This document shows, in pieces, positions 16,273 to 25,787 of a stretch of DNA of 64,000 nt. How positions within the stretch are numbered: position 1 is the first letter of the stretch; the number at the start of each line of letters is the position of its first letter. Location of the stretch: the NCBI RefSeq assembly GCF_036178845.1, contig NZ_CP108070.1:3844001-3908000 (forward strand). Direction: 5' to 3'. The position numbers and the translations under genes were made by a program. Source of the DNA: Streptomyces sp. NBC_00271. Lineage in GTDB: Bacteria > Actinomycetota > Actinomycetes > Streptomycetales > Streptomycetaceae. The notes below the pieces were generated by a model. It saw only the letters and a list, made by a program, of their open reading frames with translations, had not been told where the DNA came from and made no database searches.

Positions 16273-18984
16273 ATGACCGACCCCACCGCAATCCAGCCGA
16301 GCGAGCTCGACCAGCTCCCGGACCGCGACCCCGAGGAGACCGCCGAATGGCAGGCCTCCCTGGACGCCGTCACCCAGGCGGCCGGGCCGCACCGTGCCGC
16401 GTATCTGATGCGCCGCACGCTGGAGCGCGCCGAGGGCAACGGTCTCGCGCTGCCCAAGCTGCTTGAGACCGACTACGTCAACACCATCCCCACCGCCGCC
16501 GAGCCCGTCGTGGACGGCGACGAGGCGATGGAAGCCCGGATCACCGCCTGGAACCGCTGGAACGCGGCCGCGATGGTGACCCGGGGCGCGAAACACGGCG
16601 TCGGCGGCCACATCGCCACCTTCGCCTCCGCGGCCTGGCTCTACGAGACCGGCTTCAACCACTTCTTCAAGGGCAAGGAGTCCCAGGAGGCTCCCGGCTC
16701 CGGCGACCAGCTCTACATCCAGGGCCACGCCTCCCCCGGCATCTACGCCCGCGCCTTCCTCGACGGCCGGCTCACCGAGCAGCACCTCGACAACTTCCGC
16801 CAGGAGGCGGGCGGCAACGGCCTCCCGTCGTACCCGCACCCGCGGCGCCTGCCCTGGCTCTGGGAGTTCCCGACCGTCTCCATGGGCCTCGGCCCGCTGT
16901 CGGCGATCTACCAGGCGCGCTTCAACCGCTATCTGACCAGCCGCGGCATCAAGGACGTCTCGCAGTCCCACGTGTGGGCGTTCCTCGGCGACGGCGAGAT
17001 GGACGAGCCCGAGTCGACCGCGGCACTCGCACTCGCCTCCCGCGAGGGCCTGGACAACCTGACCTTCGTCATCAACTGCAACCTGCAGCGCCTCGACGGC
17101 CCGGTCCGCGCCAACTTCAAGATCGTGCAGGAGCTGGAGGCCCAGTTCCGCGGCGCCGGCTGGAACGTCGTGAAGTCGCTGTGGGGCTCGGCCTGGGACG
17201 AGCTGTTCCAGCTCGACACCACGGGTGCGCTCGTACGCCGCCTGCGCGAGGTACCCGACGCGCAGGTGCAGACGTACCAGACCCGCGACGCCGCCTACAT
17301 CCGCCAGGACTTCTTCGGCGCCGACCCGGCGCTCGTCGAGATGGCGAAGCTGATCAGCGACGACAAGATCACCGAGTGTTTCCACCTCTCCCGCGGCGGC
17401 CACGAGTCCCGCAAGGTGTACGCGGCCTACCGCGCCGCCCTCGCCCACAAGGGCGCGCCGACGGTGATCCTGGCCCAGACGGTCAAGGGCTTCACGCTCG
17501 GTGAGGGCTTCGCGTCCAAGAACGCCAACCACCAGATGAAGAAGCTGTCGACGGACGAGTTCAAGCAGATGCGTGACCTGCTCGAGCTGCCCATCTCCGA
17601 CAGCCAGTTCATCGACGGCCAGGTTCCCTACGGCCACCCGGGCGCCGACTCCCCCGAGGTCCGTTACCTCCAGGAGCGCCGCGCGGCCCTCGGCGGCCCG
17701 GCCCCGGCCCGCCGTACGCACGCGCTCGCCCCGCTGCCCGCCCCCGCCGACAAGGCGTTCGCGTCCTTCGACAAGGGCTCCGGCTCGCAGAACGTGGCGA
17801 CCACGATGGCCTTCGTCCGCCTGGTCAAGGACCTCGTCCGCGACAAGGAGACCGGGAAGCGCTGGGTGCCGATCGTCCCCGACGAGGCGCGCACCTTCGG
17901 CATGGAGAGCCTCTTCCCCTCCCTCGGCATCTACTCGCCCAAGGGCCAGACGTACGAGCCGGTCGACCGCGACCAGCTGATGTACTACAAGGAGGCCAAG
18001 GACGGCCAGATCCTCAACGAGGGGATCACCGAGGCCGGCTCCATGGCGGACTTCATCGCCGCGTCCACCGCGTACGCCACGCACGGCGAGGCGATGATCC
18101 CCTTCTACATCTTCTACTCGATGTTCGGCTGGCAGCGCACGGCCGACCAGATGTGGCAGCTCGGCGACCAGCTCGGCCGCGGCTTCCTGGTCGGCGCCAC
18201 GGCCGGCCGTACGACGCTGACGGGCGAGGGCCTCCAGCACGCCGACGGCCACTCCCCGGTCATCGCGGCGACCAACCCGGCCGCCCTGTCCTACGACCCG
18301 GCGTTCGCGTACGAGATCGCGACGATCGTCAAGGACGGTCTGCGCCGGATGTACGGCGAGGCGGCCCCGGGCGAGGACTCGAACGTCTTCTACTACCTGA
18401 CGGTCTACAACGAGCCGATGCCGCAGCCCGCCAAGCCGGCCGGCCTCGGTATCGACGAGGGCATCGTCAAGGGCCTCTACCGCTTCAACACGGCCGAGTC
18501 GGCGGGCCTGTCCCCCGTCGCCAACGCCCCGCGCATCCAGCTGCTGGGCTCCGGCACGGCGATCCACTGGACCCTCCAGGCGCAGAAGCTGCTCGCCGAG
18601 GAGTGGGGCGTGGCCGCCGACGTGTGGTCCGCGACCTCCTGGACGGAGCTGCGGCGCGACGCGCTGGAGGCCGACGCGGCCCTGCTGCGCGGCGAGGAGC
18701 GGGTGCCGTTCGTCCGCCAGGCGCTGCACGGCGCCGAGGGCCCGGTGCTCGCGGTCTCCGACTACATGCGCCAGGTCCCGGACCAGATCGCGCAGTGGGT
18801 CGAGCAGGACTACTCCTCGCTCGGTGCCGACGGCTTCGGCCTCTCCGACACCCGTGCGGCGGCCCGTCGCCACTTCGGCGTCGACGCGCAGTCGATCGTC
18901 GTCGCGGCGCTGGCGCAGCTGGCACGGCGGGGCGAGGTCAAGACGTCCGCGGTGAAGGAAGCGCGGGAGCGCTACGGACTCTGA
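16273..18984 (+). CDS. aceE: Pyruvate dehydrogenase E1 component, homodimeric type
   Basis: AceE decarboxylates pyruvate with thiamine diphosphate and reductively acetylates the E2 lipoyl group. The 903-residue length fits homodimeric AceE (~890). The ThDP motif begins [14 protein letters not shown] and closes with [11 protein letters not shown] (bases ~16990-17105). Further conserved blocks are [24 protein letters not shown] and [18 protein letters not shown] precedes the ATG by 7 nt. It is transcribed alone here, while E2 and E3 candidates (sucB, lpdA) lie 2-5 kb upstream. The double palindrome and the 16131 palindrome lie in its leader. Confidence 0.97.
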   Translation: MTDPTAIQPSELDQLPDRDPEETAEWQASLDAVTQAAGPHRAAYLMRRTLERAEGNGLALPKLLETDYVNTIPTAAEPVVDGDEAMEARITAWNRWNAAAMVTRGAKHGVGGHIATFASAAWLYETGFNHFFKGKESQEAPGSGDQLYIQGHASPGIYARAFLDGRLTEQHLDNFRQEAGGNGLPSYPHPRRLPWLWEFPTVSMGLGPLSAIYQARFNRYLTSRGIKDVSQSHVWAFLGDGEMDEPESTAALALASREGLDNLTFVINCNLQRLDGPVRANFKIVQELEAQFRGAGWNVVKSLWGSAWDELFQLDTTGALVRRLREVPDAQVQTYQTRDAAYIRQDFFGADPALVEMAKLISDDKITECFHLSRGGHESRKVYAAYRAALAHKGAPTVILAQTVKGFTLGEGFASKNANHQMKKLSTDEFKQMRDLLELPISDSQFIDGQVPYGHPGADSPEVRYLQERRAALGGPAPARRTHALAPLPAPADKAFASFDKGSGSQNVATTMAFVRLVKDLVRDKETGKRWVPIVPDEARTFGMESLFPSLGIYSPKGQTYEPVDRDQLMYYKEAKDGQILNEGITEAGSMADFIAASTAYATHGEAMIPFYIFYSMFGWQRTADQMWQLGDQLGRGFLVGATAGRTTLTGEGLQHADGHSPVIAATNPAALSYDPAFAYEIATIVKDGLRRMYGEAAPGEDSNVFYYLTVYNEPMPQPAKPAGLGIDEGIVKGLYRFNTAESAGLSPVANAPRIQLLGSGTAIHWTLQAQKLLAEEWGVAADVWSATSWTELRRDALEADAALLRGEERVPFVRQALHGAEGPVLAVSDYMRQVPDQIAQWVEQDYSSLGADGFGLSDTRAAARRHFGVDAQSIVVAALAQLARRGEVKTSAVKEARERYGL

Positions 18985-19011
18985 CGGTCCGCCTGTTTTC
19001 TGTGTTTCACG

Positions 19012-19042
19012 AGGGGCGCGGTGGCTACGGCCGCCGCGCCCT
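19012..19042 (+). terminator. Hairpin after aceE
   Basis: An imperfect GC-rich stem (GGGCGCGGTGGC against GCCGCCGCGCCC, loop around TACG) follows the aceE stop by about 30 nt. Confidence 0.7.
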
Positions 19043-19084
19043 TCGGCGTTCCGGCGGCGCCCCTTCGCTGTCAGTGGGGCCCGG

Positions 19085-19090
19085 CATCAT
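19085..19090 (+). promoter_or_regulatory. -10-like hexamer for leaderless WYL regulator
   Basis: CATCAT, a relaxed -10, ends 6 nt before the ATG at 19097; no ribosome site is visible. Confidence 0.45.
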
Positions 19091-19096
19091 GGCCGT

Positions 19097-20095
19097 ATGC
19101 GTGCTGCCCGCCTGATCAAGATGGTGCTGCTGCTCCAGTCACGGCCGTCGATGACCGCCGCCGAGCTGGCGCGGGAGCTCGAGGTGTCCGAACGGACGAT
19201 CACGCGGGACGCGCAGGCGCTGTCGGAGGCGGGGGTTCCGGTGTACGCGGACCGGGGCAGAGCCGGGGGCTACCGCCTGATCGGCGGCTACCGCACCCGG
19301 CTGACGGGCCTGGCGCGTACGGAGGCGGAGGCGCTGTTCCTGAGCGGAGTGCCGGGGGCCCTGCGGGACATGGGTCTGGAGGACGCCGCCTCCGCCGCGC
19401 GCCTGAAGGTGTCCGCCGCCCTCCTCCCCTCCCTGCGGGACGCCTCGCGGGCGGCGGGACAGCGGTTCCATCTGGACGCGCCCGCGTGGTTCAACGAGCC
19501 CGAGACGCCCGAGCTGCTGCCCGCGGTCGCGGAGGCGGTCTGGGACGACCGTCGGATCACCGCGGGGTACCGGCGCGGGACGGCCGAGGTGGAGCGGGTG
19601 CTCGAACCGTACGGGCTCGTACTGAAGGCGGGTGTCTGGTACCTGTGCGCGCGGGTGCCCGAGCCCGGGGCGGCCGGATCCGGCCCCTTCCGGGTCTACC
19701 GGATCGACCGCTTCACCGAGGTGAGGCCCGCCACGGAGTGTTTCACCCGGGAGGACGGGTTCGACCTGCCCGGGTTCTGGGCGGAGCGGGCCGAGCAGTT
19801 CGCACGGTCCATCCTGCGGGCGGAGGCCGTCGTACGGCTGTCTCCGGAGGGCGTGCGCAGACTCGCGTACGTCGTCGACCCCGCGTCCGCGAGACAGGCG
19901 CTGGGTGGGTGCGGTGACCCCGACGGGCGGGGCTGGGTGACGGTCACCCTCCCCGTCGAGTCGGAGGAGGTCGCCCATGGGCAACTGACGGGGCTCGGGC
20001 CCGAGGTGGAGGTGCTCTCGCCCGCGGCGCTGCGGGACCGATTCGCGGGGGACGCGGTGCGGCTGGCGGAGCTGTACCGGGAAAACGCCTCGTAG
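19097..20095 (+). CDS. YafY/PafC-type transcriptional regulator (HTH + WYL domain)
   Basis: A 332-residue protein. Residues ~1-60 are a DeoR-like winged helix (MTAAELARELEVSERTITRD, then GGYRLIGGY). Residues ~140-215 form a WYL domain: ITAGYRRGTAEVERVLEPYG, VWYLCAR and the RVYRIDRF signature. A C-terminal WCX-like extension follows. WYL regulators sense single-stranded DNA or small ligands and often control DNA-damage or defence genes. No defence gene is adjacent. The start is supported by its leaderless context. Confidence 0.88.
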   Translation: MRAARLIKMVLLLQSRPSMTAAELARELEVSERTITRDAQALSEAGVPVYADRGRAGGYRLIGGYRTRLTGLARTEAEALFLSGVPGALRDMGLEDAASAARLKVSAALLPSLRDASRAAGQRFHLDAPAWFNEPETPELLPAVAEAVWDDRRITAGYRRGTAEVERVLEPYGLVLKAGVWYLCARVPEPGAAGSGPFRVYRIDRFTEVRPATECFTREDGFDLPGFWAERAEQFARSILRAEAVVRLSPEGVRRLAYVVDPASARQALGGCGDPDGRGWVTVTLPVESEEVAHGQLTGLGPEVEVLSPAALRDRFAGDAVRLAELYRENAS

Positions 20096-20182
20096 CCCGC
20101 GGTTTTACCGTCGGCATGTGCGCGCATAACAATCTGCGGCACTCCGCGTGCGTCACTCCCGTTCAGGCCCGATGCTGGACCC

Positions 20183-20704
20183 GTGATGGACGAGACGGAG
20201 TTCTGGGAGCTGGTGGACACGACCCGCGAGGCCGTCGAGGGCGACCCCGAGGACCACGCCGACCTGCTCGTCGAACGGCTCGTCCAGCTGGACCCGGACG
20301 CCGTGCTCGACTTCGCCCGTCACTTCGAGGCCCGCTACAACCGCGCCTACCGCTGGGATCTGTGGGGCGCGGCGTGGGTCCTGCTCGACGGGGTGAGCGA
20401 CGACGCCTTCGACTTCTTCCGGTGCTGGCTGATCGGCCAGGGCCGGGAGGTCTTCGAGGGCGCGATGCACGATCCCGACGCGCTCGCCGACCTCCTGGAC
20501 GACTTCGACGAGGACCTCGACGGGGACGGTGAGGAGCTCGGGTACGCCGCGGACGAGGCGTACGAGCAGCTGACCGGGGTCGTCGCGCCCGACCTGGGCA
20601 TTCCGCCCGCGTCGCCCGAGCCGGAGGGTACGCCGCTCGACTTCGAGAACGAGTCCGTGCTGGCCGAGCGCTATCCCAGGCTGTGGGAGCGCTTCAGGGA
20701 CTGA
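20183..20704 (+). CDS. DUF4240 domain protein
   Basis: A 173-residue acidic protein with the DUF4240 pattern: MDETEFWELVDTTRE at the N-terminus, FEARYNRAYRWDLWGAAWVL, and FFRCWLIGQGREVFEGA. Such proteins are cytoplasmic and uncharacterised; Trp and Asp/Glu dominate. A GTG at 20183 immediately precedes an ATG at 20186; GATGCT ends 6 nt before the GTG, favouring it. Its last 34 bp overlap the 3' end of the convergent His-rich gene. Confidence 0.8.
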   Translation: MMDETEFWELVDTTREAVEGDPEDHADLLVERLVQLDPDAVLDFARHFEARYNRAYRWDLWGAAWVLLDGVSDDAFDFFRCWLIGQGREVFEGAMHDPDALADLLDDFDEDLDGDGEELGYAADEAYEQLTGVVAPDLGIPPASPEPEGTPLDFENESVLAERYPRLWERFRD

Positions 20705-20976
20705 GGCAACGTGGCGTACGGGGTGACGTACGGAAGGTGTGTCTCGTGGTTCTCGTGGTTCTCGTGGTTCTTGTGGTTCTCGTGGTTCTCGTGGGCGTGG
20801 TACGGGGGTGCGGCGTTGGCTCGGTCCAGTGCCGAGGCGGTGGCCGCGGCGGGTCCCACGAGGACCGTCACCACGGCGCAGGCCACGGTCCACGGGGTCC
20901 GCAAAGCCGTGTTCCAACCTCCCGCGCCGGCCGCCTTGTTCGCCTTGCCCGTCTTCTCGGTACGCCTGCTGCTCAT
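20671..20976 (-). CDS. Exported small protein with His-Glu-Asn tandem repeats
   Basis: A 101-residue protein. Residues 1-25 are basic (SSRRTEKTGK), followed by a hydrophobic export segment (WTVACAVVTVLVGPAAATASA). The mature part then has a tandem HEN/HKN/HET repeat giving seven His within about 20 residues, a plausible metal-binding array. ATG 20976 is chosen because GGAGG and GGTGGGG lie directly upstream. The repeat is encoded by six near-identical 9-bp units. The antisense frame also stays open but encodes only a repetitive Ser-Trp-Phe string. Function unknown. Confidence 0.65.
   Translation of the reverse strand: MSSRRTEKTGKANKAAGAGGWNTALRTPWTVACAVVTVLVGPAAATASALDRANAAPPYHAHENHENHKNHENHENHETHLPYVTPYATLPQSLKRSHSLG
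20742..20795. repeat. Six tandem 9-bp units (TCTCGTGGT)
   Basis: Units at 20742, 20751, 20760, 20769, 20778 and 20787; the fourth has one substitution and the last ends in G. They encode the His-Glu-Asn repeat on the minus strand and are prone to copy-number change. Confidence 0.9.
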
Positions 20977-21061
20977 CTTCCCCACCTCCAGTCGGCTGTT
21001 ACGAGAAGGACACTAGAGAGCGGCGATCTGAGACACCGTTGACTCGACTGTGGTCTGTCTG

Positions 21062-21580
21062 TGAACGGTTCCTCGCCCCCGCCGCCCCTACCCGTCCCAT
21101 CCCCACTTGGGGGCTCCGCCCCCAAACCCCCGACCGACCTGAACGGCCTCGCCCTCAAACGCCGGACAGGCTGAGGCTTTCAGGGACGCGAGGAACTGCG
21201 CGCCCAGCCCCCACCGGCCGGCAGCCAGACAAATCCGGGTGGGCGGGGGACGCGGGTGCGAAGCCCCGCCCCAGGGGCGCGGGGAACTGCGCGGTCCGCA
21301 GCCGACGAACCCCGCGCGGCCGGGGATCCGGGGCGCAGCCCCGATCCCGTAGGGGCGCGGGGAACTGCGCGACCAGCCCCCACGCGCCCGCAGCCGAAGG
21401 ACTTCGGACGGGCGGGGGACGCGGGGCGAAGCCCCCGCCCCAGGGGCGCGAGGAACTGCGCGAACGGCCCCCACCGGCCGTCAGCCGAACGGCAACGAGC
21501 GGCTCGGGGACGCGGGGCGAAGCCCCCGCCTCAGGGGCGCGGGGAACTGCGCGGTCCGCCCCCGCCCGTCGGCAGGCGAC
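21062..21580. repeat. Dispersed intergenic repeat cluster, copy 2 (five tandem cores)
   Basis: This 520-bp stretch holds no gene. It begins with the block CCTCGCCCCCGCCGCCCCTA (~21070-21089), a GGGGGCTCCGCCCCC stem and a CTCAAACGCCGGACAGGCTG block. Five copies of the core GGGGCGCGGGGAACTGCGCG (or GAGGAACTGCGCG) follow at about 21183, 21274, 21353, 21441 and 21532, roughly 80-90 bp apart and separated by CCCCCACCGGCC-type and GACGCGGGGCGAAGCCCC spacers. Confidence 0.85.
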
Positions 21581-21594
21581 GTGTGCGGGCAGGG

Positions 21595-22410
21595 TCAGCG
21601 GCCCTGGAGGTGGGCGGCTCGGGAGCGGATTCCGGGGAGTCGGGACGTCAGCGCGGCGCCGGGACAGTTGGTCATGAAGCCCGCGTCGTGGCCGACCAGC
21701 GTGGGCAGCACCACACTCGTACCGGCGGTGTAACGGCTGAGGTCGTTGCTGGAGACGAGCCGCACCTTGGCACGGGGATCCACGTCGGACAGCCCCAGCT
21801 TCCACGCCGCCAACGCGGCGATCGCCTCGGTCATCGCCCGCGGCACCGGCGTCCCCGCCCCGAACGTACCAATGGCCGCGATCCCCGCGGTGCCATGGTT
21901 GAACCCCTGCGTATGCGCTCCGGTGACGGCCCGGTCGACCCCACCCGCCCGCCCCTCGTAGATCGTGCCGCAGCGGTCGACGAGGAAGTTGTACCCGATG
22001 TCGTCCCACCGCCGGACACCGGTCTGACCGGCGTACAGGGAGCGGATGATGCGGGGCACGTCGGCGCACTCGTACGCGTTCGGCGAGTCGGTGTGGTGCA
22101 CGAAGACCGCGACGACGTGGTCGTCGTAGCGGGCGGGCGGCTGCGTGTGCGTGCTCCCGGCGTCCAGCCACCGCGACCGCGGCACGATGACCGGCCGCGC
22201 CGCGCGATGCGGACCCGCGGGGAGCGGCGCGGCCACCGGCCGCTCGCGCCCGGGGTCGACCGGCCGGTCGACCCCCGCCGCACACACCCCCAGCGCGAGC
22301 ACGGCGAGCAGACCGGGCACGCACCCGAGCACGACGACGGCGGCACGCCGCGCCCACACCCACCGGGCGAGTCGCGTCCATGCGCCCCGCGCCTTTCTGA
22401 AGACACGCAT
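21595..22410 (-). CDS. Secreted/membrane-anchored N-acetylmuramoyl-L-alanine amidase (PGRP/Amidase_2 type)
   Basis: A 271-residue protein with an N-terminal basic stretch and hydrophobic anchor (residues ~15-45). The amidase domain has VFVHHTDSPN (zinc His), WDDIGYNFLVDRCGTIYEGR, GAHTQGFNHGTAGIA and a late GHDAGFMTNCPG, which aligns with the family's second zinc His and Cys block. Such enzymes cleave the lactyl-Ala bond of peptidoglycan and act in wall turnover. ATG 22410 follows an AGGGTGG site. It is downstream of, and codirectional with, the His-rich gene across the repeat cluster. Confidence 0.9.
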   Translation of the reverse strand: MRVFRKARGAWTRLARWVWARRAAVVVLGCVPGLLAVLALGVCAAGVDRPVDPGRERPVAAPLPAGPHRAARPVIVPRSRWLDAGSTHTQPPARYDDHVVAVFVHHTDSPNAYECADVPRIIRSLYAGQTGVRRWDDIGYNFLVDRCGTIYEGRAGGVDRAVTGAHTQGFNHGTAGIAAIGTFGAGTPVPRAMTEAIAALAAWKLGLSDVDPRAKVRLVSSNDLSRYTAGTSVVLPTLVGHDAGFMTNCPGAALTSRLPGIRSRAAHLQGR

Positions 22411-22598
22411 GGAGCCACCCTGACCCGGTTCCGATCACCTCGCGATGTGTGCTGTGCCACCTGGTGGAACCATCGTCCTGGTCCGGGACGTTTTTACAGG
22501 TCCACGCACACGTGGCCGTTTCCCGGGCTCCACGCGCGCGTGCCTGATCACTGGGCCTGCCCCACGCGTACTAAGGGGCCCAAGAGAAAGGCGGCTCC

Positions 22599-23783
22599 GT
22601 GGACCTGCTCGACATCCTGCTGTTGCTGGTGATCCTTGCTTACGCGGCGTCCGGCTACCGGCGCGGGCTGGTCGCAGGCTGTGTCTCGCTGGCCGGGTTC
22701 GTGGGCGGCGCCGTCATCGGCGTATGGGTGCTGCCGTGGATGATGGACCTGGTGACAGCGGGGACGTCGGCGGCGACGGTGACGGCCGTGCTGACGGTGC
22801 TCGTGCCCGCCGTGGTGGGCCACGAGCTGGCGGGCCGACTGGCGCTGAAGCTGCGCCGCGAGCTGGACCAGGGGCCGCTGCGGGTGGCCGACGGGGTCGG
22901 CGGAGCGGCGGCGAACACGGTGGCGGTGCTGCTGGTGGCCTGGGTCGCCGCGAGCGTCCTGGGAGCCTCCTCGTCCACCCTCATCACCCAGTCGATCCGC
23001 AACTCCGCGCTGCTGGGTGCCGTACAGACGGCGATGCCGGACACCACGCCCACCTGGTTCTCGCGGGCCACCTCGGCGCTGACGGAGGCGGGCTTCCCAC
23101 AGGTCTTCAACCCGTTCGAGAACGAGCCGACGGCGGGTGTCGCGAAGCCCTCCGGCGACAGCGTCACCGCGGCGGCGACGAGCGCCGCCAAGCGCAGCAC
23201 GGTGAAGATCGAGGGCGCCGCGGGCAACCAGGGCCGTGAGGGCAGCGGGTTCGCGTACGCGGCGCAGCACGTGATGACCAACGCCCACGTGGTGGCGGGC
23301 ATCGACAACCCGACCGTGCGGGTGGGCGGTGTGGGCCGTGTGTACTCGGCGCGGGTGGTGTTCTTCGACCCGCGCAAGGACGTCGCGGTCCTGTACGTGC
23401 CGGACCTCAAGGTCCCCCTCCTGCGTTTCGACGACAGCGCCAAGCGCGGCGACTCGGCGGTCGTCGCGGGCTATCCGCAGGACGGCGGTCTGGATCTCCA
23501 GGCGGCCACGGTCGCAGGCCGGATCAACGCGCGGGGCCAGAACATCTACAACTCGAGCATGGTCACCCGGGAGATCTACTCGATCCGCTCCACCGTCCGC
23601 CCCGGCAACTCCGGCGGCCCGCTCCTCACCACCGACGGCAGGGTGTACGGCGTCGTGTTCGCCCGCTCGACCTCGGACGACGAGACGGGTTACGTCCTGA
23701 CGGCCGACGAGGTCGCGGGCGACGCCCAGCGCGCGGCGGCCTCGACGACACCGGTGGACACGGGCGACCTGATCACCTCGTAG
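22599..23783 (+). CDS. MarP-like membrane serine protease (CvpA domain + trypsin domain)
   Basis: A 394-residue protein. Residues ~1-160 contain four hydrophobic helices of the CvpA/colicin V production type; residues ~190-390 are a chymotrypsin-like domain with GSGFAYAAQHVMTNAHVVAG (catalytic His), DVAVLYVP (Asp) and RPGNSGGPLL (Ser). This architecture is that of mycobacterial MarP, a periplasmic protease needed for acid and oxidative stress survival. Start GTG 22599 follows GAGAAAGGCGG. It ends one base before the convergent GNAT gene. Confidence 0.92.
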   Translation: MDLLDILLLLVILAYAASGYRRGLVAGCVSLAGFVGGAVIGVWVLPWMMDLVTAGTSAATVTAVLTVLVPAVVGHELAGRLALKLRRELDQGPLRVADGVGGAAANTVAVLLVAWVAASVLGASSSTLITQSIRNSALLGAVQTAMPDTTPTWFSRATSALTEAGFPQVFNPFENEPTAGVAKPSGDSVTAAATSAAKRSTVKIEGAAGNQGREGSGFAYAAQHVMTNAHVVAGIDNPTVRVGGVGRVYSARVVFFDPRKDVAVLYVPDLKVPLLRFDDSAKRGDSAVVAGYPQDGGLDLQAATVAGRINARGQNIYNSSMVTREIYSIRSTVRPGNSGGPLLTTDGRVYGVVFARSTSDDETGYVLTADEVAGDAQRAAASTTPVDTGDLITS

Positions 23784-23784
23784 C

Positions 23785-24273
23785 TCAGAGAAAGCGGCCC
23801 ATGAACACGTCGTCGACGTAGTCGCCGTCGAGCAGGAACTCCTCGGGCAGGACACCCTCCACCTGGAAGCCCTCGGACTCGTACAGCTTCCGTGCCGGGG
23901 CGTTGTGCCCGAGGACGCGCAGCGTGATCCGCCGGGCGCCCTGCCGTCGGGCCCCGTCCATCACGGCCCGCAGCAGCCCTCGTCCGACGCCCGCGTGGCG
24001 CGCCTCCTCGGCGACGACAAGTCCCTGGATCTGCCGGACGTGGGAGTTGCAGGCGAGGGGCGTGGGATAGCCCAGCCGGATGTAGCCGACGAGGACGCCG
24101 TCGAGTTCGGCGACGTGATGGTCCCGGGGGCCGAACCGCTCGTTGTAGAAGGGTTCGTACGGCGGCTGGGGGCGCGGCATGACGGCGTGCAGGGTGGACC
24201 AGGTGACACGGTCGAGACGGCCGAGCGCGTCCTCGTCGTCGAGGGTGGCGATGCGTATGAGCGGTACCGGCAT
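23785..24273 (-). CDS. GNAT-family N-acetyltransferase
   Basis: A 162-residue enzyme. The acetyl-CoA loop is seen as VVAEEARHAGVGRGLLRAVM (residues ~92-111), preceded by HVAELDGVLVGYIRLGY and followed by RVLGHNAPARKLYESEGF, the typical GNAT C-terminal motif. The substrate amine is unknown. ATG 24273 is supported by TAAAGT 7 nt upstream on the minus strand; an in-frame start at 24357 would overlap the divergent gene. It shares a 71-bp divergent promoter region with the SDR epimerase. Confidence 0.88.
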   Translation of the reverse strand: MPVPLIRIATLDDEDALGRLDRVTWSTLHAVMPRPQPPYEPFYNERFGPRDHHVAELDGVLVGYIRLGYPTPLACNSHVRQIQGLVVAEEARHAGVGRGLLRAVMDGARRQGARRITLRVLGHNAPARKLYESEGFQVEGVLPEEFLLDGDYVDDVFMGRFL

Positions 24274-24280
24274 GAAGGTC

Positions 24281-24286
24281 ACTTTA
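24281..24286 (-). promoter_or_regulatory. -10 hexamer for leaderless GNAT gene
   Basis: Minus-strand TAAAGT lies 7 nt before ATG 24273, inside the 71-bp divergent intergenic region. Confidence 0.55.
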
Positions 24287-24332
24287 CGGCGGCCGCGCGC
24301 GGTCCCGTCCCGTACTTTTCCGGCGCGCGCGG

Positions 24333-24338
24333 CAGGAT
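24333..24338 (+). promoter_or_regulatory. -10 hexamer for leaderless SDR gene
   Basis: CAGGAT ends 6 nt before ATG 24345, a spacing typical of leaderless Streptomyces genes. Confidence 0.55.
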
Positions 24339-24344
24339 GGACGC

Positions 24345-25271
24345 ATGAACGACTCACCGCTCGCTCCGGATTCCCGTAGGTCCCGCATCGCGATCGCCGG
24401 TGCGTCCGGCCTGATCGGTTCGGCGCTGACGCGCTCCTTGACCGCGGACGGACACGAGGTGGTCCGCCTCGTACGGCGTGCGCCCCGCGGGAAGGACGAG
24501 GTGCGGTGGGATCCGGACGGGCAGCGGATGGACGCCGCGGGGCTCGCCGGGTGCGCGGCGGTGGTCAATCTCGCGGGGGCGGGGGTCGCTTCGCGGCGGT
24601 GGACGGAGGCGTACAAGCGGAAGATCCTGGACAGCCGGGTGCGGGGGACGGCGACGCTGGCCGCGGCGGTGGCCGCTCTGGACGAGCGGCCGGGGGTGTT
24701 CGTCAACGGGAGTGCGATCGGGTTCTACGGCGAGACGGGCGACCGGGTGGTGGACGAGTCGGCGCCGCCCGGGGAGGGATTCCTTCCCTCCGTGTGCGTG
24801 GCGTGGGAGGGGGCGGCGGAGCCGGCGCGGGAGGCGGGTGTCCGTACCGTCTTCGCTCGTACGGGGCTGGTGGTGGCCCGTGAGGGTGGGGCGTGGGGGA
24901 AGCTGTTTCCGCTCTTCAGGGCGGGGCTCGGGGGGCGGATGGGGGACGGCCGCCAGTACTGGAGCTACATCTCCCTGCATGACGAGGTGGCCGCGATCCG
25001 GCATCTCATCGACACGTCGTCGCTGTCCGGGCCGGTGAACCTCACTGCGCCGACGCCCCTCACCAACCGGGAGATCACCGAGGCGATGGGGCGCGTCCTG
25101 CACCGGCCCACCGTCTTCCCCACCCCGGCGCCCCTCCTGCGCCTCGCCCTCGGCGACATGTCCGGCGACATTCTGGGCAGCCAACGCGTCCACCCCACCC
25201 GCCTGCTGTCCTCCGGCTTCACCTTCGCCTTCCCGACGATCGAGGGGGCATTGCGAGCGGCCCTGCACTGA
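24345..25271 (+). CDS. TIGR01777-type SDR epimerase (YfcH-like)
   Basis: A 308-residue extended short-chain dehydrogenase. The dinucleotide motif is IAIAGASGLIGSALTRSL; VNLAGAG, KRKILDSRVRGT, NGSAIGFYG and DESAPPGEGFLPSVC are the family blocks that distinguish the YfcH/TIGR01777 group from sugar epimerases. The classical YxxxK is replaced by a family-specific arrangement around FYGETGD. The physiological substrate is unknown. The family is nearly universal in actinobacteria. It is divergent from the GNAT gene and is followed by a repeat cluster. Confidence 0.88.
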   Translation: MNDSPLAPDSRRSRIAIAGASGLIGSALTRSLTADGHEVVRLVRRAPRGKDEVRWDPDGQRMDAAGLAGCAAVVNLAGAGVASRRWTEAYKRKILDSRVRGTATLAAAVAALDERPGVFVNGSAIGFYGETGDRVVDESAPPGEGFLPSVCVAWEGAAEPAREAGVRTVFARTGLVVAREGGAWGKLFPLFRAGLGGRMGDGRQYWSYISLHDEVAAIRHLIDTSSLSGPVNLTAPTPLTNREITEAMGRVLHRPTVFPTPAPLLRLALGDMSGDILGSQRVHPTRLLSSGFTFAFPTIEGALRAALH

Positions 25272-25275
25272 CAAA

Positions 25276-25640
25276 CGTTCCTCGCCCCCGCCGCCCCTAC
25301 CCGTCCCATCCCCACTTGGGGGCTCCGCCCCCAAACCCCCGATCGGCCTGAGCGGCCTCGTCCTCAAACGCCGGACAGGCTGAAAACGAGGGCGAGCCGG
25401 GGCTTTCAGGGGCGCGAGGAACTGCGCGCCCAGCCCCCACCGGCCCGCAGCCGAACGACAGCGGGCGGCTCGGGGACGCGGGGCGGAGCCCCCGCCCCAG
25501 GGGCGCGGGGAACTGCGCGGGCAACCCCCACCGGCCCGCAGCCAAACCAATCCGGGCGGGCAGGGAGACGCGGGGCGGAGCCCCGCCTCAGGGGCGCGGG
25601 GAACTGCGCGAACGGCCCGCACTCGCCCACGGACAAAGAA
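25276..25640. repeat. Dispersed intergenic repeat cluster, copy 3 (three cores)
   Basis: The layout matches copy 2: CCTCGCCCCCGCCGCCCCTA block (~25280), GGGGGCTCCGCCCCC stem (~25319), TCAAACGCCGGACAGGCTGA block (~25364), then cores at about 25408, 25499 and 25589, each followed by a CCCCACCGGCCCGCAGCC-like tail. The remaining bases up to 25787 hold no gene beyond the promoter region of the FAD oxidoreductase. Confidence 0.85.
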
Positions 25641-25787
25641 TCCGTGCACCCCCATGCGACCGTGCACGCCCGACGCGCGACTGTCCACGGCTCCAGACGC
25701 ACCTACCCTCGACCCGAACTCGGGTATCCCCAGGGCACGTTGGGGGCATGACGTTCCCACCGGCCGCGCAACCTCGAGGAGGGGTAC

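Noticed and set aside
16159..18873. A 904-residue open frame antisense to aceE
   Set aside because: It is the complementary frame of a high-GC gene, has no family motifs and is Arg/Gly/Val-rich.
20711..21016. A plus-strand frame encoding repeated Ser-Trp-Phe
   Set aside because: It is antisense to the His-repeat gene, which has a signal peptide and strong ribosome site.
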